DNA of 64,000 bases from Clavulina sp. PMI_390 (Eukaryota > Basidiomycota > Agaricomycetes > Cantharellales > Hydnaceae), in assembly GCA_015039315.1 (NCBI GenBank), contig WIDE01000007.1:62001-126000 (forward strand), read 5' to 3'. The translations under genes were made by a program, and so were the position numbers. Shown one piece after another: positions 47,986-60,900 of the stretch (the first letter of the stretch is position 1; every line of letters begins with the position of its first letter). The notes beneath the pieces are model-generated. The model was not told the DNA's origin. It worked only from the letters and a program-made list of their open reading frames with translations, and searched no databases.

Positions 47986-50354
47986 ATGGCTGGACCAGAC
48001 GCCAAGAACAGAGAGTCAGAAGAAGACAAGCGGCCCTCGTCGTCGTCTGAAGAGGACCCAATAATCCACAATATCCCCGCGGCTGAGAGCTCGGATGACA
48101 TCCACTATAGAGTGTACAAGCGGCGATGGCTCGGTCTTGCCTCTCTATGCTTGCTCAACATTGCGAGCGGTAAGGATCTATTCTGGTCTACAGCCAAGAT
48201 GCCTGTCAGGCTAGCCGCGTGGCAAATGCTCAGATTGTGTTGGCTATCTCTCTTTCAATGTGATTATCGTAGGAATGTGCTGGCTATGGTTCGCTCCTAT
48301 CAGTGTGACTGGTAAGTCTCTAGCTCGAACCTCTGTTGCATGTATCGACGCTGAATATCCACTCCGTGCCTAGCCGCCGAACAGCTTGGGGTCTCCTTGT
48401 GCGTATGGTTTCCCAGTGATCGACAACGAGAAACCAGATTACTGGAACTAAATATCCTCGGTCCCTCTATCCCCTTTGCCCATCAGGACACGAATCACTT
48501 GGCTCAGCAACGTCGTCTGCCTTATCTACGTCCCTGTTGCCTTTGCTGTCCCATTCGTGATCGATCGTTTCAAGATTCGCGGCCCAGTCAGTCACGCCTG
48601 TGTTCATCGACGCGTTTACTCAGTCTGCTAAACCACATCCACCACTACCTTCACTGTATCTCCTAGTCTATAACGTTTGCCCTAATCCTCTGTATTGGCG
48701 CCTGGATTCGCTACAGCGCTGTAGCACACTCCAACTCGCCCAACACGGCCTATACTCTCCTCCTCATTGGCCAGATCGCTACTGGCATCACCCAGCCATG
48801 GTTCCAGGTCATCGGGCCTCGCTACTCTGAGCTATGGTTCGACTTGAAAGGCCGAACGACCGCAACGGCCATCGTTGCTATTTCTAATCCTGGTAAGCAG
48901 GCATTATGCTTGTCGCCGTCATTCCCATTCAACTGTACTTACGTTCCTGTTACCATCCCTTCGTTCCCCGCCACCAGTCGGCTGCGCGCTGGGGGAGCTC
49001 ATATCGCCCTTGTATAGCGATGTCCGAAAATCGGTAACGTATCGCATATACCTATTTTCTCCGACGCTTCACGCTAATTGGGCGATTCCGTCTCTTTGGG
49101 TATACCAGCTACTCACACTAGCAATCATCACCACCATCCTCAGTCTAACGACACTTGGAATCCTTCCCGCGCCGCCAACGCCTCCAAGTGTGTCCAAGTT
49201 ATCTATTATGTCCTTGAACAAGTGTGGTAACCACAGTGTTGTCTTCTCACAGCGTATGCGGGGTCCCATGAGAGAGCCCCCGGAGTCCCCGAAGTGGCCC
49301 GGGCGGCCTTTGGATTGACTTCTCGGAATAGCGCACATTCAACTCACCTCAAAATGACCCCTCGACAACGCGTGGATCTCCTTATTGTCACCATCGTTTT
49401 TGGTGTCCTCGTCGGCGCGTAAGTGTAGCCTCACCGTTTCCTATTATCCTGCTGAATACCTCGAATACTAAATCTACACCCTGTCTCTGCAGAGCTGATG
49501 CATTCTTCGTGCTTGTTGACCAAATATGCAACCCCTACGGTTACTCGAATAATGCCTCCGGCAACATGGTATGTTTTCTGCGGTGTTCTCGTGTAGGTCA
49601 TTGCCGTAACACAAACTTCTTCTCCGAGGGTGGAGCGTTGATTATCTCCGGGATCATCGCCGCTATCGTTTCGGCACCGTTATTCGATCGAGTGCTGACG
49701 CACCACTTGGGATTCGTCGCCAAAGTGCTTGTTCCTATCATGAGCGTGGCATGGCTTTCCCTCATCTGGGATGGTACGTCCTCCTGTTGTCCTCCGCTCA
49801 TACTCAAGGGAGCCAGTATGCTCATCTGCCTTTTGGTTCTCGTTTTTCTTGCCTCCTGCAGTGCGACCGAATAACTATGCCGGCCTTTACCCAGTTTTTG
49901 TCATCATTGGTGTCTGCTCTTTCATATTGCTACCAGTAGCCCTCGAACTTGGAGCAGAGATCACAAGCTCGGCAGAAACGTCCTCTGCAATCTTTTGGTG
50001 TGTAGCAAACCTGCTCTCATTTGTGTTCGTCGAGGTACGCTATTCCGCTCGTTGCTGCACATCTTTGTTCCACCATTAACTCACCTCTTTCTGCGTCCCC
50101 GTTGACATATATAGGTGATGAACGCCCTCCGAGCAGGGACCGACGCCTCCCCGCCGAACAACATGAAGCGTTCACTCATCTTCCTTGGTGCTGTCGTTAT
50201 GGCGTCCTGCTTCCTCCCCGTCTTCGCCCTTGAGGCGAAGCAAGTGCGCAGAGAAGTAGACGTGCAAAAGGCTGCTGACCAGGAGAAGCAGGGGACTATG
50301 GGCAGGGAATCGATAGGGCTGGAAACAAGGGGGGTAACAAGCTTGGAAGGGTAA
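47986..50354 (+). CDS. FLVCR/SLC49-like major facilitator transporter
   Basis: Twelve-helix MFS membrane protein of the FLVCR type. Start at 47986 (MAGPDAKNRESEEDKRPSSS), with a hydrophilic N-terminus, then YKRRWLGLASLCLLNIASG, MCWLWFAPISVTAAEQLGVS, RITWLSNVVCLIYVPVAFAV with PFVIDRFKIRGP, ITFALILCIGAWIRYSAVAH, IGQIATGITQPWFQVIGPRY with LWFDLKGRTTATAIVAISNP, VGCALGELISPL, GALIISGIIAAIVSAPLFDR and LPVALELGAEITSSAETSSA. The RTTATA and ALELGAEIT segments match the SLC49 pattern. Animal members carry choline, ethanolamine or heme; the fungal substrate is unknown. About eight to ten short introns. The basic/acidic C-tail ends ETRGVTSLEG. Confidence 0.83.
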
Positions 50355-51245
50355 TTAGTATCATGACGCGGCTGTAGAGGAGCACACGAGCTTTGTGCGT
50401 GGTGCAAGTTTTGGAACGCGTGTAGCATGAACCTGCATCTTTTGCTCGCTTGCCTTCTTGTTGTTCCCTGCATGCTTTTTTTTCTTGTCTCATTTTCCTG
50501 TTACCCTGTTGTGAACAGACGGACATGTAAACCTGGTTCCTTCACCGACGCGATATCCAATATCATTATATTACTAATGTAAAGGTTGATTCCATTGAAC
50601 ACGGCCGAAAAGCAAACAATACACGGTGTCATCACGCTTAGAGCTAATTAGGGTTAGGGTTAGGCCAAAAAGCAGTGAAATAATAAAAATCCAAGACACC
50701 ATCAGATATCCCCTACGACGCCCCCGGTTCGTATGCGCCAATAAAGTCGCTCCAAACCAGATCTTTCATCGAGCGTTTGCACTAGACAAAACGCATGTTC
50801 TCGGATAAAGGCGCGAGGGGGGATGTCATCGGCTGGTGTTGAGATTGTGGCATCGTTAAGGATGCAAGACCGGTAAGTTACTATAAAGTATCCTACGCGA
50901 GTGTGGTCTAAAGGATTTCTAATTCGCGTGAATCGCAGCCTTTATTGAGGGCTTTGGTGTACCGTGCGCCGAGAAATTTTTTTGGTTCGGCTAATTATCT
51001 GTGCTCATTCTGCTCGAATTTTGGGGGATGGAAACACGCTATGGTATAGCAAAAGAGGGGTATAGTATTCTATGGTCTGCCAGAGGTCTAGGGGCGGACA
51101 GCAAGGGTGTAGTGGAACAGCTACAAAAACACAAGGAGAGGAGAGAGAGAGAGAGGGAGAGATTAGAAAAAAACGAATAAGGTACTCGTTGATGCCCGTA
51201 GTAGAGACATCGACCAAGGGGCCAGGATCAGTCTAAGCAGTCTCA
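50355..51245. other. Convergent intergenic region
   Basis: 3' flanks of the transporter and the DDT/WHIM-like gene. It includes the telomere-like tract at 50648-50664 and a GA-rich microsatellite at about 51134-51163. The short open frame at 50626-50808 overlaps the telomere-like tract and is probably fortuitous. Confidence 0.5.
50648..50664 (+). repeat. Interstitial telomere-like tract (TTAGGG)
   Basis: The 17-bp tract is ttagggttagggttagg, nearly three perfect repeats of the TTAGGG telomere unit used by most filamentous fungi. It lies in the middle of a gene-rich region, not at a chromosome end. Confidence 0.8.
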
Positions 51246-53246
51246 TCAACTATAGCAAACGTCCAAGAAATCTGCAAACTCTTCCAAGCTCTTACACAAG
51301 GGCTTGACCGCCTGTGCATGCTTCAGGCTCCCGTCCTTCCCAGCCTTCGACGAAAGCTCATCCACAGCCGTGTCCGAGTCATCCAGCGGAGTAAGCGGAG
51401 AACTCGAGTCGCGCGAGACAGCGGCAGGGACTGCCATCGCAGCTTCTTCGTCTTTGTACACAGCCGTGGTGGAAATCCACTTGGATAGCACGTGGATCGA
51501 CTCGGAGGTAGAAAACGCCCACCATCGCTCGATATCTTTGTCGGCCTTGGGGTTTGAGGCTTCACTGGCACCACCACCAGATCGCACCGCAGAAGCACTG
51601 GCAGGTCTCTTGCCCCAAACGAAGACAAAGTATGCCCAGTTCGCAAGACTCTCACGTTCAGCTGGAGAGGGAGGCGAAGGGGCAGTAGGTTTCGGCTTCC
51701 TACCCTTGGTTTTGGTGGGACCAGAAGCGATGGCACGTGGGTGGGAGAGTGCGTAATACGTGCGACCATCGTGATCAGTGCCAAGAGATCCAAATCGGAG
51801 GGTATGGCCTTGCAATTCAGCATTGTAGCGCACGGCGATTTCGGTCGAGTTCACTTTGTGTGAATCCCTCGCCTCTTTGAGCTAGGCAAGTGACACACGA
51901 TATCAGCACTACAACCAGACAAACACAAAAACAAAAGGGGGGACTTACTTTAGCTTGCCAGGCGGCGTCGTGTGGGAGATTCTGCTTTGCTTTATCACGT
52001 TCCTCGTTCGCCTCGTTTTTGAGTGCAGTGAAACGCTCTGTTTCTGCCGCGACTTCGGCAGCGCGATCCTTCTTAATACGAACCATCTCCTTCATGCTTT
52101 TGGCGGAGGAGGGAGTCAGAGTACGGCTCATAACGATGAGCATCTGTGATAAGACATACCCGTCATCAAGTTCTTGCCGGATTCCCGACGTGTGCAAGGC
52201 CTCTTCCATCAGACTGATGATCACAGGGATAAGCTGATCAGGATGAACGATGTCCTGGGGCCCAGTACGCGTCGTTCGGCGCACGAGAAGGCTATCGTCA
52301 AGCACGTCTTGGGAGAGCGGATCGGCGAGCGCCACAGTCAGAAGGTGTTCCACGTCTCGAATGGCTGTCAACATGTCGTCTAGGTTGATTTTAGCGCCTT
52401 TCAAGGTCTTTAGTGACTGGGCGAACAGCTGCTCGGAGTTTGAAGTTTCAGTAAGGTCAGGTAAGGTGCAGTAGGGATGAGACCAGACAGACAGACCTTT
52501 CTCGGTTCAGCCGACTTTTCGTCCGTGTAGACGATGTTTAATAGACCAATAAGCAAGGCTTTGCAGGTCTGCTCGGTGATCGGCTCAAAAAGGTTCAGCG
52601 TGTCCAGATGCAGACGAGCAATCTTGAGTTGAGCATGAAATCGGTGCGTGAATTCGCGGATCTAGACGCGGCCCATGTTCAGAGCTATGCCAGAGAAAAG
52701 GATTTGGAAGTACATCGTTGGAGACCCACGAAGACCAGACGCTCAACATATTCTCGATCGAAGCAATCGGGAATAGGTGTCCATTGGGGAGCAGGAGCCA
52801 CCTTGGGGAGTTTCTTGGGCAGTAGAGTCGTGTTGACAGAGGGGAGCACGAATGTATTTGAGGCAGACAGCTGGAACGAAGGGTCAAGCGAATGCAATGT
52901 TGAACAACTCCTTAGCGACATACGAGAGTCTGAATCGTTGGAGGTTTCGAGGTGATCACGACCTCGACGCGAGGCTTCTTCGTAGCTCTGGACTCGAGTA
53001 ATTGCGTGAGGCCAGCAGAAGAGCTCGACGCGCCGAGTGTTGGTGCAGGTCCATTATGGGTGTTCTCGTCTCCAGAGCCAACGAGTTTGCGTTTGAGAGA
53101 GGAGGCAGAGGCGGGAGCTGGGAGGGCCATAGCAGACGAGGCGTGTGGTTGCATGGAGGGTCGTGGTGGGAGGGGGAGCTCGACAAAGACGCGCGACATT
53201 CGACGAGGTGGTGGTCCACTTTGCGGCTGATGACCTCTGTCGCTCA
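51246..53246 (-). CDS. DDT/WHIM-like nuclear protein, probable chromatin factor
   Basis: Start at 53246 (MSDRGHQPQSGPPPRRMSRV). The N-terminus is disordered, with a basic patch (SLKRKLVG, ATKKPRVEV) that looks like a nuclear signal. After an intron comes LSASNTFVLPSVNTTLLPKK and TPIPDCFDREYVERLVFVG. A helical block follows, starting IREFTHRFHAQLKIARLHLD with ITEQTCKALLIGLLNIVY, resembling a DDT domain. Next is KGAKINLDDMLTAIRDVEHL and a Glu/Arg-rich coiled coil (RAAEVAAETERFTALKNEAN). The segment HTLRFGSLGTDHDGRTYYAL resembles the WHIM2 motif (G-x-D-x-x-G-R-x-Y) of ISWI-associated proteins. The acidic tail ends LEEFADFLDVCYS. Orthology to a named factor is not established. It is divergent from BMT2, 145 bp away. 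Confidence 0.6.
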
Positions 53247-53391
53247 TTGCTTTTGCGTTATTGACCCAAAACACAAAAACATTGCCAAAGAACGCGCGTG
53301 ACTGTGACACTTCCTTGGGAACTTCGGCCGCTCCTAACCCCTCTCCCTTGGTTAAACTCGAGCAAAATCAAATAAATCGATCTACTTCGTC

Positions 53392-54711
53392 ATGGCTAGA
53401 GGACGAAAAATACCGGTGACTGCCTCTTCCTCGGCGCCACAAACATCACACACCCCAAAGGCCACTCGGACCGTCATTCGCAAGGTTTCTGACTCTTCCT
53501 CAAGATTTGCCACATAAAATTTCTTCAACTCATCAATCAACCTCCAGTTCCATGTACTCCTCAAGAAGGAGGTAGCTATGCCGGAAAATATCTTCCGATT
53601 CAGGGTTCATATCTCAATGTGCTCCTAGACAGCTCTTCTTGCCAAAAACGATCTTGTTGGCCTCGTCGAAGTCAGGGAGCAGTTGCAAAAGATGGGGGGA
53701 CTACCAGGTTCGTCGATTATATGTGGGAATGTTTTGTATAACTGATCCTGGCGTATCTCTCGCATAGCATATCAAGCAATGGTTAGTGTCGTGGTACCCT
53801 TCCACGGGCTTCCTGCGCGCTCACTGCCAATCTCCATAGTCCAATATTGGCCAAGGCCACGATAGAGGAGGAGGCACAGAAAAGGTCCTTCTAGACTGGT
53901 TGCCTTCTCATCTTCCTGATACCATCGGCAAAGGCAAAGGCAAAGCCCCCGTTCAGTAAGCCCACTTGTTTCTCTCCCAATCGCCCAGCCTGACCTGCGT
54001 ATCACATTATAAAAGGATGTTAGAAGTCGGTATGTCAGAGAGATCCATATGACGCCCTGCTTTCGATCCGCACACTAACTGAGACTCTGCTACGAAGGCG
54101 CTCTCCGTCCAGACAACTACGCCAAGCACCAGTCATGGATCACAAACCACCCCATAGACCTCCATTCTCGCCATCCGGACATCCGCGAGCAAGACTTTCT
54201 CCTTCTTGACTCCGAAGAGAATAGAGACCGATGGGACGTCATCAGCCTCAGCCTCGTCATCAACTTTGTTCCCGACGCAACGGACCGAGGTGCGTGCCTA
54301 CCTTAGATTCACCAATTCACTTTTACATTTTCGTACTAACTCCTATGATGGCACCTTGCATTGGTAGGGAGGATGCTCCGCCTCGCGCAATCCTTTCTCA
54401 AACCTGATACAGGGCTGCTATACCTCGTTGTGCCTGCGCCTTGCATCACAAACTCACGGTACCTCGATCGTTCACGCCTGAACCATATCCTCACCGCCGT
54501 GGGCCTGCGGATCGTAGAAGAGCGGCTGAAGCCTACGGGTAAACTCGCCTACTTTCTCTGTCATCGGGAACCTGGCTCGAGATCTCGGATAGGCGATACG
54601 AAGAAAAATGGGACTGCCGAGCAACTACCGAAAGAGCTGACCTCCAAGGTCACCTTGAGGGAAGGTGGATCTAGAAACAACTTTACGATTCTATTACCAA
54701 CCCATTCATAA
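53392..54711 (+). CDS. BMT2: 25S rRNA adenine-N1 methyltransferase Bmt2
   Basis: Nucleolar SAM-dependent enzyme that methylates one adenine of large-subunit rRNA. Start at 53392 (MARGRKIPVTASSSAPQTSH), ending TVIRK, then FHVLLKKE after an intron. Further exons give LQKMGGLPAYQAMVSVV, the SAM-site-like VGALRPDNYAKHQSWI, the strand IDLHSRHPDIREQDFLLLD with DRWDVISLSLVINFVPDATD, RGRMLRLAQSFLKPDTGLLY, LVVPAPCITNSRYLDR and ILTAVGLRIVEERLKPTGKL. The tail is short and ends NNFTILLPTHS. The NFVP, GRML and NSRY features are family hallmarks. Six or so exons. Confidence 0.9.
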
Positions 54712-54967
54712 TATTTGCGCGAGGTCACTCAGCCAGTCAAACTGTAGGGAAAGTAGAATTGTAATGAATTTTTCAAGGATCTTGAGTTTCGCGCGTACAA
54801 TGTAGTTTGTGATAAGAAGGGGATTACTATTGTGTGATTATGACGTGATAGCCGAACGTAAAAAAGCACGACAGCGTTCTGAGAGGAAGAAACAGGACAG
54901 GACAAAGATCATGAAAGAAATGCAGATGCGTTGAGAAAACACCCAAGAAACAAGAGCGACAATCCTT
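54712..54967. other. Convergent 3' flanks of BMT2 and TOM1
   Basis: 256 bp with AT-rich 3' UTR sequence. No feature is recognised. Confidence 0.4.
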
Positions 54968-57900
54968 TCACGCAAAACCAAAGCCTTCGCCACCTTCGTT
55001 GATGGCAAGCAAGAGCTGTTGGCGCAACATCTCGTACGAGGAGAACTGGGGGAGATCGACTACATGTCGAAGAAATGATTCGTTGTCATGAGTGACATGA
55101 TCAAATCTGGAACAAGGTAAGTGAAAGCATGCGTACTCTGATTGAAGCAGGTATGAGCCTGTGGCAACCGGTCTTGCTCGCCATATGCGCGGTGTATTGA
55201 GAACTTTTGGACACCCTGGACACCCTGTAAATCGCCAAAGCCACCCAATGGGACCCGCGATGTGCCTATTTTTACGTCCAAGGTTATTAGCGCGCGATTC
55301 ATATGACACAGAAGGGCGTATAAAACTCTAAACAGGGACGCTTACCTGTTGCAAAGCTGAGAACCTTAGCACGCTCGTCACGGTTGAATGACTTTAGGGC
55401 TCTCCACCACCAAGCAATTGTCGGGTCCGTCTGAGAGTAGCCGTGATACTCTGTAGCCGCCCTCCATTCGTCGATGTCGATATCCGGAGTACCAGAAATA
55501 AGAAGCTCAACCTCCTGCTCATTGAACTAAAAGGGTAAAGAACAGGCACCAAAATTAAGCCCATGCCTGAGGGCGCAGTAGATTTCTGCTCTTAAAACTC
55601 ACAATCGCGATTAGATCCTTCGGGATGATCTCATAAAGGCCGCCCAACAACGCGTCAATTTGTTCCTTGATCGAAGTCACAAGACGGTATTGTGCAGAAA
55701 GCTGGACAAACTCGCGTTTGTTCTCTTGTGTTACCGAGATATTGGAGCCATTTTCCTTCAGCTCAATGACCTTGCGGAGACCGAACTGATAATACAGAAT
55801 TAGTCAGCGAGCTGCATCACTTTCTGGGAGGAGCAGGGAAATGACGAAAAAGAAGACGTTACCTCATCTGTGTCAATGGTAAAATTCATGTCGAGAACAG
55901 ATGGATCATTCTCGAGAATCCAACATAAACTGTTGTAATACTCAGGGTCCACCCATTCAACATCTCGATAATCCACGGGCTTGCCCAGAATTTGGCGATA
56001 CAGGGATCGAGCAAAGTACGCGTCCAAGAGCCTTCCATCATAGATCGCTTTCCCGATCACTCGTCCTACGAACTGGAAGTAATCAAGATGGGCAGGATTG
56101 ATAGCGGAAGCTCGGTTTGGCTGATACGTCAGCTTGTCTCCAGCACACGGTTGGAAAAGTGCGTAGCCTGGGTTGAACATCTGGCGAGCGAGGATTTGGA
56201 ACCACTCCCGCGTTACACCGCCTGCATCCACACCCTCTTCTTCATAGAATCGGACGGTGAGCTTGCCATTCCTGATCTGCTCTCCAGTTTTCCCGTGCAG
56301 GATGTGGTAGCTATCTTCGAAGACGCGCGAGCGTCGGATGTTCACTTGTAGCGTTCCATGATGCTCGCGGGAGCTTCTTCGGCGGAGTTGTTGAGCAAAG
56401 TAGTTGCGCTTGTTATCGAAATCGAGGACCTTGGGGTTGTTCACAAGCAGGGAGAATGAACCACTCATAAGGGACGGGTTATTTCGAACCATCAAGTTGA
56501 GAAGTTTGCGATGGGAGTCAGTAAATGCGACGAAGAGGTCATCGGAGCTCCCGAGAGATAGAGGAAGGGAAGAGGTGTTGAGGATGGGTGAACGAGAAGA
56601 CAAGGTTGGTGAGAGGATGGCAACAGCGCCGGGTGAGGTGGCTTGAGGAGGTTGTGTCTTGGCACCAACATGCTTTGACACCACCATCAGCGTCTCGATC
56701 AAGGGCAGAAGAACAATCGCGACATGATCCAGTGACGACCTATCCTCAATTATAGCAAGGGCACTGCTGAGCTGACGCCATAATGCCTCGAACCGGAAGG
56801 ATTGGTAGATTTTTTGAATCTCTTCCTCTTCCTGTGCACTTGGTTTGGGCTGCGTCGAACCTTCCGGCTGATCGCCAGTGGTGGTACGAGACAAATACAT
56901 GAAGTCCAGCGTTTTCAGCAAACGCAAGAGCTTTGCTTGATCGGCGGCTCCAGAGGAGAACTTGGAAAGACTCGAAGCGGAAATCTCAGAGCCTTCCGGA
57001 GTTTTTGCCAGCACGTTCGCGAGCACTTGTAGATCACGAAGCAAGGCTTCACCCAATGCTTCTGCACGCGATTGAAGTTCGGCAGCAATAGTGGCTTTAG
57101 CGTCTGGCAGGTAGCAGAGATGCTGGATCAACGAGATGGTGCTTTGGAATGTTTTGGCAGGGCAGTCGCCGGTAGTGAGGATGTTTGCAATGAGTCGGAG
57201 GAATTGAGGAGGAATTTGTGGTGGGCTGGCGCGCAGCTTTGACGCATTGTCCAAGGGTTTGGGAGGCTGAGAATCGGTCGGCTTCGGCTCATCATCTATG
57301 CGAAGACGTTTAAATCAATGAGAAAGATAAGAACTTATTGAATGACAAAAGGGATGAAATATACCTGGGCTCTCGCTGGGTGGGGGAGGCGTTCCAGTTA
57401 CAGGTTGGTCAGTAGGTACTGGAGGTGCAGTAGAATCTGATGGAGCGGCTACTGCTTCAGGAGAAACTACCGGCTCCTTTAGGGCAACCAAAGGTTTGGT
57501 GACATGTGCCAAGAGCTGGGCTATCATGCCGAGCATCTGAGGGGATTTTACAAGAGACTCGCGATCAAGCAGGCCTAATAGAAGAACAACTGGGTAATGC
57601 GTAGAGGGCAAGTGCTTCTCTTTCCCCTTGCCCTTTCGTGTGGTGAGGCGCTTTGAGCCTGGAAGTGCCTCCTGTTCAGAGAGGAAATACATCGACCCTG
57701 CCTCGTTGGCAATTACGATGTACGATAGGGCATCCAAACAACGCTGGATGATGAGGCTGGGATTCGACGATGGAGTGTCAATAAGAGAGGCACTGGGGTC
57801 TACCCGAGGTTTAGCGGGGGTTTTAGAGGGGGTTTTAGGGTGACGGACAGACAGCTGTGAAAAGCTTCGATCGACAGAACCAACGTCAACAGAGCCGTCC

Positions 57901-60900
57901 TGAAGGACACCGAGCAGCAAAGTGAAGAGGTCGGCCCTTGTCTTGGAGTTTTCGCACAAATTCGCAAGAACTTTGTGCATCGAAGACTTCTTTAGGACTT
58001 GAGGGAAGAACAACATGCGAATGAGAGTTGCGACGCCAGATTTATCCAGAAGCTGGATAGCCTCATGCGCGACGGGCGGTTTTCGCGGAGCGGATGTGGA
58101 AGGAATTGGAGGGGGTATCGTGCCCTCACTTCTTCGAATGCCTTCTGTCAAGAGAGCGCTGGCTTCTGCGAGCAAGGCAGAGGGAAGGGTCTGCAGGAAT
58201 CCCTCATCTTGCTCCATGAGCACGGCCTGTCGGAGTGCAGGATCGAGGGTGGCAAGGAAACTAGCGGAATCCATATCGGAAGGACCCCCCGATCGGGCTG
58301 GTGGATTTGCTGCTCGTTCCCTTTCCCTGCGGGCTCGATCTTGGGTCTCTCGTTCTTGTTGAAGAAGTTCCTCCCGAATTTCCGGGGGTAGTGCGTCAAG
58401 GAAATCTGCGCTTATCTGGGATTCCTCTGGCCGAGCAACCGGCTCGGCAGCTCGGCGTTCCTGGAGATGTTGGTTGATGACCTCCTGCCTCATATCGTCA
58501 GGAAGGGCCTCAAGGAAAGTAGGGTCTATGCCGGTATCCGTGATATCCACACTATTCCCATGTACCATCACAGTGATGCGGGGGGCTGAGGAGGACGATG
58601 GTCCAGCCTCAGATGATGTAGTAGGCTCGGTCTCTGGTATGACATGCTCCTGATCACTAGGGCCTTCTTGAACAGGCGATGAGCTAGCTATTGGCGCTTC
58701 AGCTTGAGGTTCAGATGCAGGCTCCGCGTCTTCCATCTCAACATCATCGTCATCGTCTGAGGTGGTGTCAACCTCAGGCTCGATTGGGGTTGATTGGGAT
58801 TGGGGTTCTACCATCGGAGAGATATCTCCAGCTTCGTTTATTAGTTCCACTGGTGGAGGAGTAGACGCGGAGGGTTCTGCACCATCAGAAGTCTGCATCT
58901 CCGTTGAGTCAGCTTCGGCGACGACAGCTTCAGGTTCATCCACATGCATCTCCTTTTCAGCTGCCAAAGCCTTAGCCTGCTCCTCCGCCTCACGAGCCTC
59001 TCGTGCTGCTTCGCGAGTCCTTGCTTCGGGAAGCAGGGCGCAAACCACGTAGTTGACTAGTGCATTGAGACGTTCACCACTGTATCGTCCTTGTGTCATC
59101 TTTGCATCGTCGACCCAGCGTTGCAACGTCGATGTTGGATTGAACTCTGCTACTTGGAGCGTCGGATCTGCGGAGATGTCGCTAGTTGGAGGAGGTGGAG
59201 GTCGATGGTGGGAGTGCCTAGTGCCAACCAATTGTGCAACCGAGATTGGCTGACCTCCGGGAGCTCTGAACTCCAAGATGGCATCACCTCCTCCACCCCC
59301 ACGAGCAATCATATCCTCAATCATCTGGAACCCGTCTCGTCCCATGAGATCTTGGAGCATGTTCGCCAACGACGGAGGTAGGGGAGTGCCATCGGCAGCA
59401 ATGACAGCGGGACCCCGACCCGCTGAACGCCGGGTTGTTGTACGTGAGTGATGATGGGGGGCGGAAGGTGGAATGTTTCGGGCAGCTGAGTTGGTGGCCA
59501 TCAACGGGTGAATAGACGGATCCGCGAGAGTTGGGTCACTACGTGCTAGACTCCAGCCTGGCGTGATGTCTTATAACCAACGAATAAACAACTGGACCGT
59601 GTAGAATTTGTGCAACAGATAGCTCACCAAGCGTGCGACGAGATCGACTACCAGGAACCAATGGGAAAGTGCTTCGTCCATTTTCAGCTGAGCCCTCCGC
59701 ACCAGCAAGCTCCCAGCTCGCAAAGTCGTCGGGAGTGTCGAGTTGAATGTCAATAGCCCCCATATCGCCCCTAGAAGTGAATCAATACTTTACTCAATCA
59801 GTTGATTACAAGCAACTTACACAGCACCGAAAGGGATGATCCCTTCATCCTCATCACCGTCGTCATCTATAGAAAACTTGGTTAGATGGTAATAAAATTT
59901 ATCATCGACAGGCGAACCAGGGTCTGGCAGAATCCCGTCCTCCTCAAGCCGCTCCATCACGGCTTCCAAGCCATCTTCGATTTCTTCTGGATCATCCTGT
60001 GATAATATAAGCAGAGGCTCTTTCGATGAGCCAAAACAACCTACCTCCCACAAAGCTTCTTCGTCGGGATCGGCCACTTCTCCATCTACAACTTCTTGCT
60101 CCTCGACCTCCTCATCTTCCTCTCCTTCGGACTGAGGCTCTTCGTTCCAAGGGGGCTGATGCGAGTTTTCGCTGATGACGTCTAGGTCCTCGTCATCGCC
60201 CTCTTCGTCCTCGTCTTCTTCATCTTCCTCATCTTCATCCTGACTCGTTTCTGAGGTGTGGTCAGAACCCATCTCCTCATCACCATACTCCATCTCTTCA
60301 TCATCTTCCTCCTCCTCGACGTCCTCAAGTCCATCATCAGCGGGATACGTTACATCTTCCATGTCCTGAAACCAGCGTTAGTACCAAGAAGGGAAAGAAT
60401 CAAGAATTCTACACACTCCACCATACCTACAACACAAGGCTCAGTTTATAGCGGATAGAGGAATATAGCGAACAACTCACATGCCAAGGGCGGAATTCCT
60501 GTATAAATCAGGAGTTTCTTCATCGATGGAATGCTCGTCACCGTCTTCATCATCATCGCCATCTTCGTCCATAGACTCGTCTGACTCTTCATCCTCGGAA
60601 ACGCTAGCGGCGATGGATGGCTTGCGTTCTGTTGCACGACCCATGCGAATTGCGTATTTCGTCCTTGATTAAGGGTTAATACAACAACAGGGGCTGAATT
60701 ACAAGTATACTCACAGAATCTCCAAAGCTTTCACAAGTGAGCCAACAAGATGGCGAGCAGTGGGGAAATTGAGGTCGACCTCACCAAGGGTAGTGGTGAG
60801 TATTGCAACAAAGTTCTTTTCCAACATTGTCTTAGGTAGGTGCAAGTGTGCATCACCAGTTGGCCGTGGGGCTCCTGGGTGTACACCGCGGCTGACAAGA

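Noticed and set aside
50626..50808. Small open frame overlapping the TTAGGG tract as a gene
   Set aside because: The start is within repeat-like sequence, no domain is seen, and it lies in 3' flanking DNA of convergent genes.
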